NCBI RefSeq assembly: GCF_036192275.1
Contig: NZ_CP108088.1
Coordinates: 7,984,001-8,048,000, forward strand
Source of the DNA: Streptomyces sp. NBC_00250
Lineage (GTDB): Bacteria; Actinomycetota; Actinomycetes; Streptomycetales; Streptomycetaceae
Direction of reading: 5' to 3'
Length of the DNA stretch: 64,000 bases
Below, one piece after another: positions 18,600 to 27,310 of the stretch. Below the pieces are notes generated by a model, which did not search any database, had not been told where the DNA came from, and worked only from the letters and a program-made list of their open reading frames with translations. Each line of letters begins with the position of its first letter. Within the stretch, counting starts at the first letter, position 1. Position numbers and translations under genes: made by a program.

Positions 18600-19072
18600 G
18601 GGCCGCTCCCCTCGGCCGTGGAGTCCCGTCCCGACCGGTCGGGCGCATCGGCCCAACTTCCGTAACCCCCGGGGTCGGTGGCGGGAGCCCTGACGCCGGC
18701 AGCCTTCCACACCAGGCCCTCGGCGTAGGCGCGCGGGGACACCACGTACGGCGGTGACCCCGGCCAACTGCCCGTGTACCAGAGGTAGGTCACCTCCCGG
18801 GCGGCCTGTCTCAGCTCCCCGTCCACGACATCGTCCGGTTCTGCGGGCACCTCGCGCAGCAGACGCCCGTATCGTCGGGGGCCGAGCCGCTCCGAGGCCA
18901 CCGCACGGTACACATCGGTCAGCCCCGTGGCCGCCAGGTCCTCTTCGTCGAAACCGGTCAGCCGCGCCGACAGGGCGGTGAAGCGCAGTGTCTCGTCTGT
19001 GATGGGCACGCGGGCATCGGTGCCCCGCCACGTGCCGGGCCATGCGCCGCCTCCCACGAAGGGCTTGATCAC
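18596..19072 (-). CDS. Small subunit of FAD-dependent sugar dehydrogenase (sorbitol/glucose dehydrogenase gamma-like)
   Basis: About 158 residues if GTG 19072 is the start; the frame is open to 19219 but the extra N-terminus is low-complexity and overlaps the divergent kinase gene, so the start is uncertain. The body matches the small-subunit family of membrane FAD sorbitol/glucose dehydrogenases: LSARLTGFDEEDLAATGLTDVYRAV, AAREVTYLWYTGSWPG, VSPRAYAEGLVWKAAGVRAP. In characterised enzymes this subunit carries a Tat signal that exports the catalytic subunit; none is seen here. It is coupled by GTGA to the GMC gene. No cytochrome subunit is encoded nearby. Confidence 0.75.
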   Translation of the reverse strand: MIKPFVGGGAWPGTWRGTDARVPITDETLRFTALSARLTGFDEEDLAATGLTDVYRAVASERLGPRRYGRLLREVPAEPDDVVDGELRQAAREVTYLWYTGSWPGSPPYVVSPRAYAEGLVWKAAGVRAPATDPGGYGSWADAPDRSGRDSTAEGSGP

Positions 19073-19142
19073 GCCCCTGGGCGCGCCCCTGAGCGCTCCC
19101 CCTGAGAGGGCCGCGCACGGATGGGCCGCATAGAGTTCCCGG

Positions 19143-19754
19143 GTGGGCGGTGACGAAGAAGAGCGGGGGCTTCCCGGCTGGCGTGTGCTGGTCGTCGGAG
19201 GTGCGTCGGGGATGGGCAAGACCCGGGTCAGCCGGGCCTTGGCGCGGCGGTACGACGTCCCCGTCGTGGAGATCGACGACGTCGTGGAGGCGCTCCTGGC
19301 CGTGACCAGGCCCGAGCATCTCCCCGAGGTCCATTACTGGCGTACGCACCCCGAAGCCGCGCATCGGACCCCGGAGTCCGTGGTCGAGCGGCAGATCGCG
19401 GTCGCGCGGGCGCTCGTGCCGGCGGTCGAGGCGGTGGTGGCCAACCACGTGGACACCGATACGCCGGTGATCGTCGAAGGGGACTACGTCCTCCCCGGAC
19501 AGGCGGGGACGAACGGGCTGGTTCGCGCCGTCTTCGTGCACGAGGACAGCGAAGCGCACGTGGTCTCCAACTACCTGGCGCGTGAGCCGAAGGAGGGGCC
19601 TCAGCACCATCGAGCGCGGGTGAGCGTCCTCTACGGACGATGGCTGGCCGATCAGGCACATGCCGTGGGAGTTCCGGTGGTCGCACCGCGCCCTTGGCAC
19701 GACCTCCCGCACCGCGTCGACCACCTGGTCCGAACCGGGGGCCGCGGCGGCTGA
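19143..19754 (+). CDS. P-loop kinase-like ATP-binding protein
   Basis: Predicted 203-residue protein with a Walker A motif [20 protein letters not shown] (about residues 19-38) and an Asp-rich strand [12 protein letters not shown]. The size and the [10 protein letters not shown] segment recall 2-phosphoglycerate-kinase or small-molecule/AAA-type kinases. The start is GTG 19143, or GTG 19185 directly before the first beta strand; neither has a strong ribosome site. It stands alone, divergent from the dehydrogenase pair. The substrate is unknown. Confidence 0.7.
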   Translation: MGGDEEERGLPGWRVLVVGGASGMGKTRVSRALARRYDVPVVEIDDVVEALLAVTRPEHLPEVHYWRTHPEAAHRTPESVVERQIAVARALVPAVEAVVANHVDTDTPVIVEGDYVLPGQAGTNGLVRAVFVHEDSEAHVVSNYLAREPKEGPQHHRARVSVLYGRWLADQAHAVGVPVVAPRPWHDLPHRVDHLVRTGGRGG

Positions 19755-20029
19755 CGCCCGGACCACCGGCTTCTGCCCTGGGCCGCGGCGTCCGATCCGC
19801 AGCCGCACCCGCATCCCTGTCGGCGTCCGCACCGCATCCGTATCGGCGTCCGCGTCCGCACCCGCACCCGCGTCCGCACCCGCGTCCGCGTCCGCATCAC
19901 GGCGCATCACGGTCCTGCTGCTCCATCTGGCAGGCGTCCTTCACGCCATACGGTGAGCGCGGCCCCCGAGCGGATCAACCCCGGGCACCGCGCATGGTGC
20001 GCCGACCTGCGGGAACTGAGACTCGCGCC
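19755..20029. other. Gap with CGTCCGCACCCG-like hexamer repeats
   Basis: This 275-base gap contains a run of degenerate hexamers of the GCGTCC/GCACCC kind at about 19795-19905. No convincing coding frame, ribosome site or hairpin was found, apart from presumed promoter sequence for the surface-protein gene. Confidence 0.5.
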
Positions 20030-21934
20030 ATGAAAACCGATACCCGCAGACGTCCCGCGCGTCGTCGGAGACGTACCGGCTCCGGCTCCGTCGGACTCGC
20101 GTGCGCTCTGTCCCTTGTCGTGGCACCCGCGCTCATGCTCGGCCCGGCTGCGTCCATCGCGCTCGCCGCCCCCCTTCCCGGTGGGCTCGGCCCCTGTGTC
20201 CCCGGGGACTGCCCCGACGACTTCCCCGAGATCGACAACGGCGACATCGCCGGGCGTGACAAGGCGATCAACATCTTCGTGGGGGAGGACTTCCTCGTCC
20301 GTGGCCGGGCGGCCGAGGCCGAAGGACGGGTCGTGGTCCTGGACGACTTCGACCAGAACAAGGACGCGGAGGCCGGCGGCAACTACAACCTCGGCATCGT
20401 CGGCGTCGGATCCCGAGTGCCCCCGCCCGACGGATCGGACTTCCTCACCACCGGCGGAGGCGTCACCGTCGCCGCGGGCCAGACCCTCGACACGAAGGGC
20501 GGCATCGAGACGGAGCAGGGGATCGTCCGTCACGCGGGCCCGGTCTCGGGCACGGTGACCGGCACCCTCGTCGAGGACGCGAACGCCGTCGCGCCGTACG
20601 CCGGGCTTCGCGACCAGCTCACCGCCGCCAGCCGCTGCTACGCCCGGGTCGACGGCCAACCGAGGACGCCCACCGGCACGGCGGAGAACCAGGGCGGCCA
20701 GACGCTCTTCACCGGTGACGGACGTTCGCAACTCCAGGTCTTCAACGTCGAATTCAACCTCACGACCCCGTCCGGGCAGCAGCAGGGCATCGTCTTCGCG
20801 AACATCCCCGACACGGCGACGGTCCTCGTCAACGTCCTCGGCCCCAACCGTACGCTCAGCACCTACAGCGGCGGCATCGACGACGACACGGACCCGCTGA
20901 ACGCCTACCGCGAGCGACTGCTGTGGAACTTCCCGGACGCCACCTCGGTGAACCTGTCCGGCACCGGACAGTTCCAGGGAAGCTTCCTCATCGGGGAGCA
21001 GTCGTCGAGCACGACGGTCACCCTGCCCGGCATCAACGGCCGGTTCTTCACCACGGGGTCCCTCACCCACACCAGCGCCGCCACGGGCGGCGGCGGCCAG
21101 GAGTTCCACGCCTACCCGTTCAACGGCGACCTTCCGAACTGCGACGGGACCAACACGGTCACCGGTGAGGTGCGGGTGGTGAAGACGGACGTGGAGTCGG
21201 GTGAGGTGCTGCGGGGGGCTTCGTTCCAGCTGTGGGAGGAGACGAACGGTGTGCTGGGTCTGCAGACGAGCGGCCCGGACCCCGACACCGTGGTCGGTGG
21301 TCCCTGCACCACCGACGCGGAGGGTGTCTGTGAGCGGACGGTGGAGACGGGGACGTACTACTGGCAGGAGACGGATGCTCCTGACGGGTACGACCTTCCG
21401 ACGTCGCCGGTCTTCGGGCCGCTGGAGCTGACCCAGGAGAACGCGGCGGCGGGGGTGTCCGTCACGGCGTCCAACAGCCGCACGCCGGTCTCGCCCGGTA
21501 CCGGCTCGGTCAAGCTCCTCAAGTCCGACGCGGACAGCCGTCTGCCTCTCAGGGGCGCGACGTTCGAGCTGTGGGAGGAGACCAACGGGCGCACCGGATT
21601 GCAGACGGGTGGCACTGACCCCGACACCCGGGTCGGGACTCCGTGCACCACCGGCGTCGCGGGCCTGTGCTCCTTCGACGAGCTGGACAACGGCACCTAC
21701 TACCTGAGGGAGACCGCCGTCCCGGACGGCTACGTCCTGCCCGCCGATCCGGTCACGGGACCCTACGTCGTCAGCGGTGACCAGAAGGTCGTGCTGGCCA
21801 GGCTGGACAACAGCCGAGCCGACGAACCCTGCGAGGACGGGGGATACGGCGACCAGGGGTACGGGGACCAGGGATACGGCGACCAGGGGTACGGCGACTG
21901 CCCCGGCGGCAAGGGCCGTACCGGCAAAGCCTGA
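20030..21934 (+). CDS. Secreted choice-of-anchor-A / SpaA-domain surface protein
   Basis: Predicted 634-residue exported protein. A Sec signal peptide (Arg-rich start, hydrophobic [14 protein letters not shown] core, cleavage near ALAAP) ends at about residue 50. Residues about 60-370 match the choice-of-anchor-A beta-rich domain. Two SpaA/Cna-B prealbumin-like domains follow (about 385-490 and 495-595), with paired motifs [24 protein letters not shown] and the [22 protein letters not shown]lu that forms Lys-Glu/Asn isopeptide bonds in this fold. The tail is four 5-residue GYGDQ-like units. No LPXTG sortase motif or membrane anchor is present, so attachment to the wall must be indirect, or the protein is released. 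Confidence 0.85.
   Translation: MKTDTRRRPARRRRRTGSGSVGLACALSLVVAPALMLGPAASIALAAPLPGGLGPCVPGDCPDDFPEIDNGDIAGRDKAINIFVGEDFLVRGRAAEAEGRVVVLDDFDQNKDAEAGGNYNLGIVGVGSRVPPPDGSDFLTTGGGVTVAAGQTLDTKGGIETEQGIVRHAGPVSGTVTGTLVEDANAVAPYAGLRDQLTAASRCYARVDGQPRTPTGTAENQGGQTLFTGDGRSQLQVFNVEFNLTTPSGQQQGIVFANIPDTATVLVNVLGPNRTLSTYSGGIDDDTDPLNAYRERLLWNFPDATSVNLSGTGQFQGSFLIGEQSSSTTVTLPGINGRFFTTGSLTHTSAATGGGGQEFHAYPFNGDLPNCDGTNTVTGEVRVVKTDVESGEVLRGASFQLWEETNGVLGLQTSGPDPDTVVGGPCTTDAEGVCERTVETGTYYWQETDAPDGYDLPTSPVFGPLELTQENAAAGVSVTASNSRTPVSPGTGSVKLLKSDADSRLPLRGATFELWEETNGRTGLQTGGTDPDTRVGTPCTTGVAGLCSFDELDNGTYYLRETAVPDGYVLPADPVTGPYVVSGDQKVVLARLDNSRADEPCEDGGYGDQGYGDQGYGDQGYGDCPGGKGRTGKA
21842..21901. repeat. 15-bp coding tandem repeat, four copies
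   Basis: GGATACGGCGACCAG and GGGTACGGGGACCAG alternate over four units, encoding GYGDQ repeats at the C-terminus of the SpaA-domain protein. Confidence 0.9.
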
Positions 21935-21935
21935 G

Positions 21936-21977
21936 GAGCCACGAGCCACGAGCCACGAGCCACGAGCCACGAGCCGC
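21936..21977. repeat. 7-bp tandem repeat GAGCCAC, six copies
   Basis: Five exact copies and one variant (GAGCCGC) begin two bases after the stop codon of the surface-protein gene. Being non-triplet, this one could only expand outside coding sequence. The rest of the gap up to 22141 holds no gene. Confidence 0.9.
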
Positions 21978-22141
21978 GTCCACCGTCCGACGTGACGGTG
22001 GGCGCGACTCTCCGCACCTGAGCTGTCCGAGCCCGCGCATCCCGCGTCGGCCAGAGGCTTCCCGAGTCACCCGTTTGTCCACCCCGCCTGGCCGGAACGC
22101 TGCGGGCGGGTTTGTCTGAGTCCAATCGCGAGGAGGCACCC

Positions 22142-23464
22142 GTGCCGGAGGACGAAAGCACGAACGAACTGGCCGCACTGCGAGCCCGGATCGCCGCGCT
22201 GGAAGCAGACGCGGCCCGCCCGCCACGGCGCCATCGCGGCCGCTCGTTCCTGGCCGCCGTCCTGATCGTGATCGGATGCCTGCTCGCCCCGCTGGGCATC
22301 GTCGCCGCCTGGACCGCGGACATCGTCGGCGACACCGACCGGTACGTCTCCACCGTCGCCCCTCTCGCCTCCGACGAGGACGTGCAGGTGGCGGTCGCGA
22401 ACCGGGTGACGGGCGCGGTCATGGAGAAGATCGATCTGGAGGACCTCCTGGAGGGGGTCGCCCCCGACCAGCGTCCGCTGCTCGCCAAGGCGCTGGGGAA
22501 GCTGGGCGGATCGCTGGAGAGCGCGATCCGGAGCTTCGTCCACGAGAAGACGCAGGAGGTCGTGGCCTCGGACGCCTTCGCGACGGTCTGGACCGACGCG
22601 AACAGGGCGATCCACACCTCGCTCGTCCGTGCCCTGACGGGCAGCGGTGACGGAGCCGTACAGATCAACAACGACACCGTGACCGTCGACCTCGCGCCCG
22701 TGATCGAACGGGTCAAGGAACGGCTGGTCGACTCGGGGCTCACCATCGCCGGCAAGATCCCCGAGATCCACACCGACTTCACCGTCGTCAAGTCCGAGGA
22801 CATCGGCAAGGTCAAGACCGGATTCCGGCTGCTGCAGATCATGGGGGTGTGGCTGCCCCTTCTCGCCCTCCTGCTGATCGCCGCGGGCATCCTGCTCTCC
22901 ACCCACCGCCGTCGCACCCTGATCGCCTCGGCACTCGGGCTCGCCTTCGCGGCCCTGGTCCTCGGCGTCGGCCTGACCGTGTTCCGTACGGTCTACCTCA
23001 ACGCCCTGCCCGACACCGTCTCCCAGCCCGCGGCCGAGTCCGTCTACGACGCGCTGATCCACTTCCTGCGCACCACGGTCCGCATGGTCATCGTCCTCGG
23101 CGTGGTGCTCGCCCTGGCCGCCTGGCTCACCGGCCCCAGCCGCCCCGCCGTCGTCACCCGCCGCATCTGGAACTCCGGCATCGTCGCCACCCGTACCGCG
23201 GCGGAGGGATTGGGCCTGCGCACGGGACCGGTCGGCCCGTTCATCCGTCGCCACCGCAAGTGGATCACCTGGATCCTGGTCGGGATCGCCGTACTCGTGT
23301 ACATCCTGTGGGACCACCCCACCGGCTGGGTCGTCGTCGGTCTCGCCCTGTGCCTGCTCTTCGCCTTCGCGGTGACCGGGTTCCTCGCGGCCGAGCCTTC
23401 GGACGCCGACGCCGACGCCGACGCCAACGCCGATGGCGATGGCGAAGCGCGGACGCAGGCGTAG
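22142..23464 (+). CDS. Multi-pass integral membrane protein, unknown function
   Basis: Predicted 440 residues. GTG 22142 is chosen because AGGAGG lies five bases ahead; TTG 22112 has no such site. A short coiled N-terminus (ELAALRARIAALEADAA) precedes membrane helix 1 (FLAAVLIVIGCLLAPLGIVAAW). A roughly 170-residue extracytoplasmic domain follows, then about four more helices (for example LPLLALLLIAAGILL, MVIVLGVVLALAAWL, WILVGIAVLVYIL). The C-terminus is an Asp-Ala repeat tail (about residues 418-430). Such proteins are widespread in Streptomyces without a known role. Seven to 25 bases separate it from the next membrane-protein gene, so they are probably co-transcribed. Confidence 0.85.
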   Translation: MPEDESTNELAALRARIAALEADAARPPRRHRGRSFLAAVLIVIGCLLAPLGIVAAWTADIVGDTDRYVSTVAPLASDEDVQVAVANRVTGAVMEKIDLEDLLEGVAPDQRPLLAKALGKLGGSLESAIRSFVHEKTQEVVASDAFATVWTDANRAIHTSLVRALTGSGDGAVQINNDTVTVDLAPVIERVKERLVDSGLTIAGKIPEIHTDFTVVKSEDIGKVKTGFRLLQIMGVWLPLLALLLIAAGILLSTHRRRTLIASALGLAFAALVLGVGLTVFRTVYLNALPDTVSQPAAESVYDALIHFLRTTVRMVIVLGVVLALAAWLTGPSRPAVVTRRIWNSGIVATRTAAEGLGLRTGPVGPFIRRHRKWITWILVGIAVLVYILWDHPTGWVVVGLALCLLFAFAVTGFLAAEPSDADADADANADGDGEARTQA

Positions 23465-23488
23465 GGGCGGATGCCGGGAGAAGGCCGC

Positions 23489-24412
23489 ATGTCGGCCCTT
23501 GCGACACGATGGCGACTGCTGCGTGCGAGGGCCGAGGCGCGCCTGCCCGTCCTGACCGAGATCGCGAGCCGGTTGTTGTCCGGGAACCTGCTGGACGCGG
23601 GCACCCGGCTGGCGGCTCAGGCGTTCCTGGCCGCCGTGCCGCTCCTGTTCGCCGTCGCGGCGTTCGCCCCGCACTCGGTACGTGACCAGCTGCGGGAGTC
23701 CCTGCGTGCGATGTTCGGACTGAGCGGTCGTTCCGACGTCGAGCTGCAGCAGGTGCTCGGTGACTCCGCCGACGGCGACTTGAAGGAGACGACGGGTACG
23801 GTCGGTCTGGTCGTCGCGCTGGCCTCGGCGACCAGTTTCAGCCGGGCGATGGCCCGGGTCTGCGAGCGGGCCTGGGCGCTGCCCAAATCCAAGACGCGGG
23901 TCGCGGTCTGGCGTTGGTTGGTGTGGCTGCTGGCCCTGCTGCTCGTGGTTCTGATGCAGGGGCCGATGCGGGACGGCTTCGGGGCGGGCCTGTGGGTCGG
24001 CGTGCCGGTCTTCTTCCTCGTGAGCACCGGGATCTGGATGTGGACCCAGCATCTGCTCCTCGCCAACCGCGTCCGATGGCTGCCGCTGCTGCCGGGTGCG
24101 GTCCTGGCGGCGACGGCCACGAGCGGGCTGGCGCTGACGGCGCGCCTGTACATGCCCAACGCGTTCAACAGGGCGCTGGGGGAGTACGGGTCCCTGGGCC
24201 TCGTCCTCACCATGCTGTCCTGGCTGATCGTCGTGTGCGCGGCGGTCACCTTCGCGTTCACCATCGGGGCGGTGCTCGCGCAGGAACCGCCCCTGTGTCA
24301 CTACCTGGGGCCGAAGGACGAGGGGCCGAAGGACGAGGAGCCGAAGGACGAGGAGCGGACAGAGGCGGACGATCAGGGTCCGACGGAGGAGCCCCCGGCC
24401 GGGAACACGTGA
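23489..24412 (+). CDS. YihY/BrkB-family membrane protein
   Basis: Predicted 307 residues from ATG 23489 (GGGAG eight bases ahead); ATG 23471 in the same frame is possible. It has about six helices and family-like patterns: DAGTRLAAQAFLAAVPLLFAVAAF near the start and YGSLGLVLTMLSWLIVVCAAV near the end. The family was once called ribonuclease BN by mistake; its function in actinomycetes is unknown. The soluble C-terminus is charged and contains three PKDEG/PKDEE units from a 15-bp DNA repeat (24311-24355). It follows another membrane-protein gene closely. Confidence 0.82.
   Translation: MSALATRWRLLRARAEARLPVLTEIASRLLSGNLLDAGTRLAAQAFLAAVPLLFAVAAFAPHSVRDQLRESLRAMFGLSGRSDVELQQVLGDSADGDLKETTGTVGLVVALASATSFSRAMARVCERAWALPKSKTRVAVWRWLVWLLALLLVVLMQGPMRDGFGAGLWVGVPVFFLVSTGIWMWTQHLLLANRVRWLPLLPGAVLAATATSGLALTARLYMPNAFNRALGEYGSLGLVLTMLSWLIVVCAAVTFAFTIGAVLAQEPPLCHYLGPKDEGPKDEEPKDEERTEADDQGPTEEPPAGNT
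24311..24355. repeat. 15-bp coding tandem repeat, three copies
   Basis: CCGAAGGACGAGGGG/GAG units encode Pro-Lys-Asp-Glu repeats in the tail of the BrkB-like protein. Confidence 0.85.
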
Positions 24413-24427
24413 CCTGCCGCTTCCGCG

Positions 24428-24461
24428 GCCGCCGCCGATCAGGCCCTCGCTGACCGGCGGC
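24428..24461. terminator. Hairpin between convergent genes
   Basis: GCCGCCG...TCAG pairs with CTGA.CGGCGGC, with small bulges, in the 59-bp space between the BrkB-like gene and the convergent binding-protein gene. Confidence 0.4.
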
Positions 24462-24471
24462 GCCGGGGTCC

Positions 24472-25593
24472 TCAGCCCGTGTGGAGGATGCGGAAGCGAC
24501 CTGGTTCCGCCGGATCTCGATCGACGACCTGGACGGGCGGCCAGGCCCACTGCCACACGCCGATGCCCGGCGGCCGGGAGAACCGGATCTGACCGCGGGT
24601 GCCCTCGACCGCGACGCTCGGCCAGGATTCGGCGATGCGCTTCCGGTCCGTGCCGTGGGAACGCAGCACATCGGCGAGGACGGCGATCGTGTCGTAGCCC
24701 TCGAAGGCGACGAAGGAGGGCGCTTCGCCCAGCCGTTCACGGAGGGCCGTACCGACGCGCGCACCGAGTGGGCCGAGCCGCTCGGGGAGGTAGCGCAGGA
24801 AGGGGATCCCGGCGCCGTCGGCGCCCAGGAGCGTCGCCCATTCGGCGAACTCCGGCTGCCCGGCCGGAGCACCCAGCACGGTCTCGGCGAGGCGCGGGTC
24901 GCGGCGGACGGCCTTGACGATCGGCACCGCCGGCTCAGGGTGGCCGACCAGCAGAAGGAGCGCGGTCGTGCGGTGCTCGACGAGTGCGTCGCACACCGCC
25001 GCGGGGGTGAGCCCGCGCATGTCGAGCTCGATGACCGTGCCGCCGCGTGGGGCGAGGTGATCCCGCAGAATCCCGGCCCCGGATGCCCAGTAGACACTCG
25101 GATCGGCTGCCACGGCGATTCGGGTGTGGCCGGCGCCGAGGAGGAAGTCAGCGTAGATCCGCCATCCGTGGGACTGCGCCGGGGCGACGCGTGTGACCCA
25201 TTCCGTCGGCTGGTCGGTGAGCGCGTCGAGAACGGCTGACGAGCAGAGGAACGGCACACCGAGGGCATCGGCCCTGGCGGCGACGGCGCGCGCGACGACG
25301 CTGTGATACTCGCCGACCACGGCGGCCACGCCGAGGCCCGCCAGTTCGTCCACGGCCGCAGCGGCCCTCTGGGGATCGGCGGCGGTGTCCCGGACCATCA
25401 GTTCGACGGGCCGTCCGGCGATCCCACCGGCGTCATTGACCTCGCGTACGCCCAGTTCGAGTCCGGCGAGCACGTGCCGGCCCGCCTCGACCCAGCCGGG
25501 CCGCGTCAGCGGAACGAGAGCACCGATCCTGACGGAGGAGTCGGACGCTCCGTCAGCGCGCTCCGCTGCGGGCGGCGATGGTGGTGTGTGCAT
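24472..25593 (-). CDS. Orphan amino-acid-type periplasmic-binding-fold protein without signal peptide
   Basis: Predicted 373 residues. The body matches the branched-chain-amino-acid (LivJ-type, Peripla_BP_6) receptor fold: VRIGALVPLTRPGWVEAGRH, then NDAGGIAGRPVELMVRDTAADPQ, and VAFEGYDTIAVLADVL. The first 20 residues (Pro-, Ala-, Asp-rich) contain no hydrophobic segment or lipobox, so the product appears cytoplasmic. No permease or ATPase is adjacent. Related signal-less proteins in actinomycetes are annotated as substrate-binding proteins, sometimes acting as sensors. Its ligand and role are unknown. Confidence 0.75.
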   Translation of the reverse strand: MHTPPSPPAAERADGASDSSVRIGALVPLTRPGWVEAGRHVLAGLELGVREVNDAGGIAGRPVELMVRDTAADPQRAAAAVDELAGLGVAAVVGEYHSVVARAVAARADALGVPFLCSSAVLDALTDQPTEWVTRVAPAQSHGWRIYADFLLGAGHTRIAVAADPSVYWASGAGILRDHLAPRGGTVIELDMRGLTPAAVCDALVEHRTTALLLLVGHPEPAVPIVKAVRRDPRLAETVLGAPAGQPEFAEWATLLGADGAGIPFLRYLPERLGPLGARVGTALRERLGEAPSFVAFEGYDTIAVLADVLRSHGTDRKRIAESWPSVAVEGTRGQIRFSRPPGIGVWQWAWPPVQVVDRDPAEPGRFRILHTG

Positions 25594-26213
25594 GCGGCGC
25601 GTCTCCCGAGTGACGAGTCGGTCGCCACTCGCCCGGACAGCAGAGTGAACGTCAGTGGCGCCGAGAGTAACCGAGCGTCTGGTCGAGCGGCCGGGGGAGG
25701 GGTGGCGTCACGGGCGCGACCGACATCGAACGCCGGGCGGCAGCGACGAGAGCACGCCGGTGCGGTGGGAGTCTGCACCGCCGGTCACCCTCGCGGGGGA
25801 CCTTGAGCATCGTCGGCTGGAAGGCTTTCACGTACTACAGGTACCTGACATTCAGGCGACACCGGTCCGCCAGTACGTCATGTCCCGGGAATGGCCTGAT
25901 GGAAATCGGCCACCCGTAGCACGCAACCATGAGTCGTCAGTCGCGACAAATTCCGTCCGTGCTCGGAAAGCTGAAAGGCAGGTCAGATGGATCACGACTC
26001 TGCAGAGCTCGCGACCATCGGCGGTCTGGCGATATCGCTCGATCTCACCCGAACCCGACAACTCCAGTCAGCCTCTGCTCCGCACTCGCCCTCCCGAAGA
26101 GGCCTGTTTTCACCTGCCGCGCGGGAAATGATGGTTGAATTTTGTGCAGGAGTCGCCACGTCGTTCAGCGCGACCCGGGGATCAAATGGACTCGATCAAC
26201 CGAGAGGATAGAC
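25594..26213. other. 620-bp stretch with no supportable gene; GC drops toward the accessory island
   Basis: A 158-codon open frame (25655-26131) exists, but it lacks a ribosome site, codon bias and any recognisable motif. From about 25820 onward the base composition falls noticeably below the flanks. The 3' part probably contains the promoter of the secreted-protein gene at 26214. Nothing else could be assigned. Confidence 0.5.
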
Positions 26214-26642
26214 ATGCGCCGTTCTGCCGCTTCGTTCGCCGTTCTCGCCATGGCTGCGACCGGAGTCATAGGTCTGGCCCCTAGCGCATCCGCCGGATCC
26301 TATGGCTGTGCCGGGTCCTTGGTCTATTCAAGGAATTTGATGGGCGTGGACGGAAGCGTGTGGTCCACCGCTCAAATTTACTACTCTTCGGCCAATAATG
26401 GCACCAACTGTGCGGTCTTGGTCGCCAAGAAGTGGGCGGGCATCAAGCACCCGATGGGCATAAACCTGTCGGTTGACGGGCGCGCCGGCGTTCAAGTGAA
26501 CAATGGCCAGTTCTCCTCGTATGCCGGCCCGGTGATCCAGAAGAATACGAATGGTCACTGCGTGACCAGCAATTTCTTCGAGGACGCTCCCAACGGTAGT
26601 AGCTCGTCCAATGACGAAATTGCCCACGTCGCTTGCGGCTGA
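26214..26642 (+). CDS. Small secreted protein resembling spore-associated protein A
   Basis: Predicted 142 residues; ATG 26214 has GAGAGG six bases upstream. A Sec signal peptide (MRRSAASFAVLAMAATGVIG, cleavage near SASA) leaves about 115 mature residues with four cysteines (YGCAG, TNCAV, GHCVT, VACG), enough for two disulfides. The order Cys...IYYSSANNGTNCAV...SSYAGPV...GHCV resembles the actinomycete spore-associated protein A family as I remember it. Its codons are clearly more AT-rich than those of neighbours (many AAT, ATT, TTG), which suggests acquisition. It lies at the left edge of the insertion-sequence region. Confidence 0.6.
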   Translation: MRRSAASFAVLAMAATGVIGLAPSASAGSYGCAGSLVYSRNLMGVDGSVWSTAQIYYSSANNGTNCAVLVAKKWAGIKHPMGINLSVDGRAGVQVNNGQFSSYAGPVIQKNTNGHCVTSNFFEDAPNGSSSSNDEIAHVACG

Positions 26643-26850
26643 GTTCACCGCCCGGCGGGCGTGTGGGACCGGTGGTGACCCAGGTGCCGGCGCCGTAGGG
26701 GCGCGGTCGGCGAGGATGGGGACACCTGACGCTCGCAGATCCGGATGATGCGGCGGGCGCGGGCCGCGGGCAGGTCATGGACGGGGCCCGACAGCGCGGG
26801 CGAGATCCGTAGGACCTCGCCCGGGGGGTCACCGGAGCGGCGAACGCACG
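26643..26850 (-). pseudogene. Middle fragment of IS5-type transposase, frameshifted
   Basis: Read on the minus strand, the fragment gives GEVLRISPALSGPVHDLPAA followed by RARRIIRICERQ. Then, after a one-base shift, PILADRAPYGAGTWVTTGPT and RPPGGELS. This is the central DDE part of a Streptomyces IS5-type (DDE_Tnp_4-like) transposase. Both ends are missing: the upstream end is cut by the IS1380 terminal repeat at 26851, the downstream end stops at the secreted-protein gene. A matching N-terminal piece of the same kind of protein sits at 31808-31912, on the other side of the IS1380 composite. Confidence 0.75.
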
Positions 26851-26871
26851 CTAGCCTCGCGCTTTCACGAG
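26851..26871 (+). repeat. Left terminal inverted repeat of IS1380 composite
   Basis: CTAGCCTCGCGCTTTCACGA resembles the inverse of the right end (CTGGCCTCGATCTTTCGTGA). It directly follows the truncated IS5-type transposase. Confidence 0.6.
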
Positions 26872-26937
26872 GTGGGGTGTCCGAGGCTTGATCAAATAAG
26901 TGGATAGTGCTCCTGACCTGCAACGATGGGACTCGTC

Positions 26938-27310
26938 GAGGGTCCTGTTGGACGTGGCCCTGGCGGTCGCATTGGGCGGGGACTGCCTCGCGGATGTCGG
27001 CATGCTGCGGGCCGAGCCGGCCGTGTTCGGGCCGGTGGCCTCCGATCCGACGGTCTCCCGCCTGATCAACACCCTCGCAGCCTCCAGCCAGAAGGCCCTG
27101 CAGGCGACTCGTTCCGCACGGGCCCAATCCCGCGAGCGGGTCTGGCAGCTGGCCGAGGGCAGTGCGCCTGATGCGGGCGGGACGGTGACCGTCGACCTCG
27201 ACGGGGTGCTGGTGATCTCGCACTCCGACAAGGAGGACGCCGCACCCACCTGGAAGCGGACCTACGCGCACCATTCCTTGATGGGGTTCGTCGGCCACGG
27301 GCAGGGCGGC
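26938..27310 (+). pseudogene. IS1380 transposase fragment A (N-terminal half)
   Basis: In-frame translation gives VLLDVALAVALGGDCLADVG, ASDPTVSRLINTLA and VTVDLDGVLVISHSDKEDAA, ending at SLMGFVGHGQGG. These are the N-terminal region and first catalytic Asp (VDLDGVL) of Streptomyces IS1380-type transposases. The first 50 or so codons are deleted, and the frame breaks at about 27305, where it runs head-on into fragment B. Its sequence differs from fragments B and C at many positions, so it came from a separate copy. Confidence 0.8.

Noticed and set aside
19640..20029. Extension of the SpaA-protein frame upstream of 20030
   Set aside because: It overlaps the kinase gene and a repeat tract and is Arg/Pro-rich; the signal peptide begins right after ATG 20030.
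25655..26131. 158-codon plus-strand frame
   Set aside because: No ribosome site, no codon bias, no recognisable motif; the region is AT-shifted and looks intergenic.
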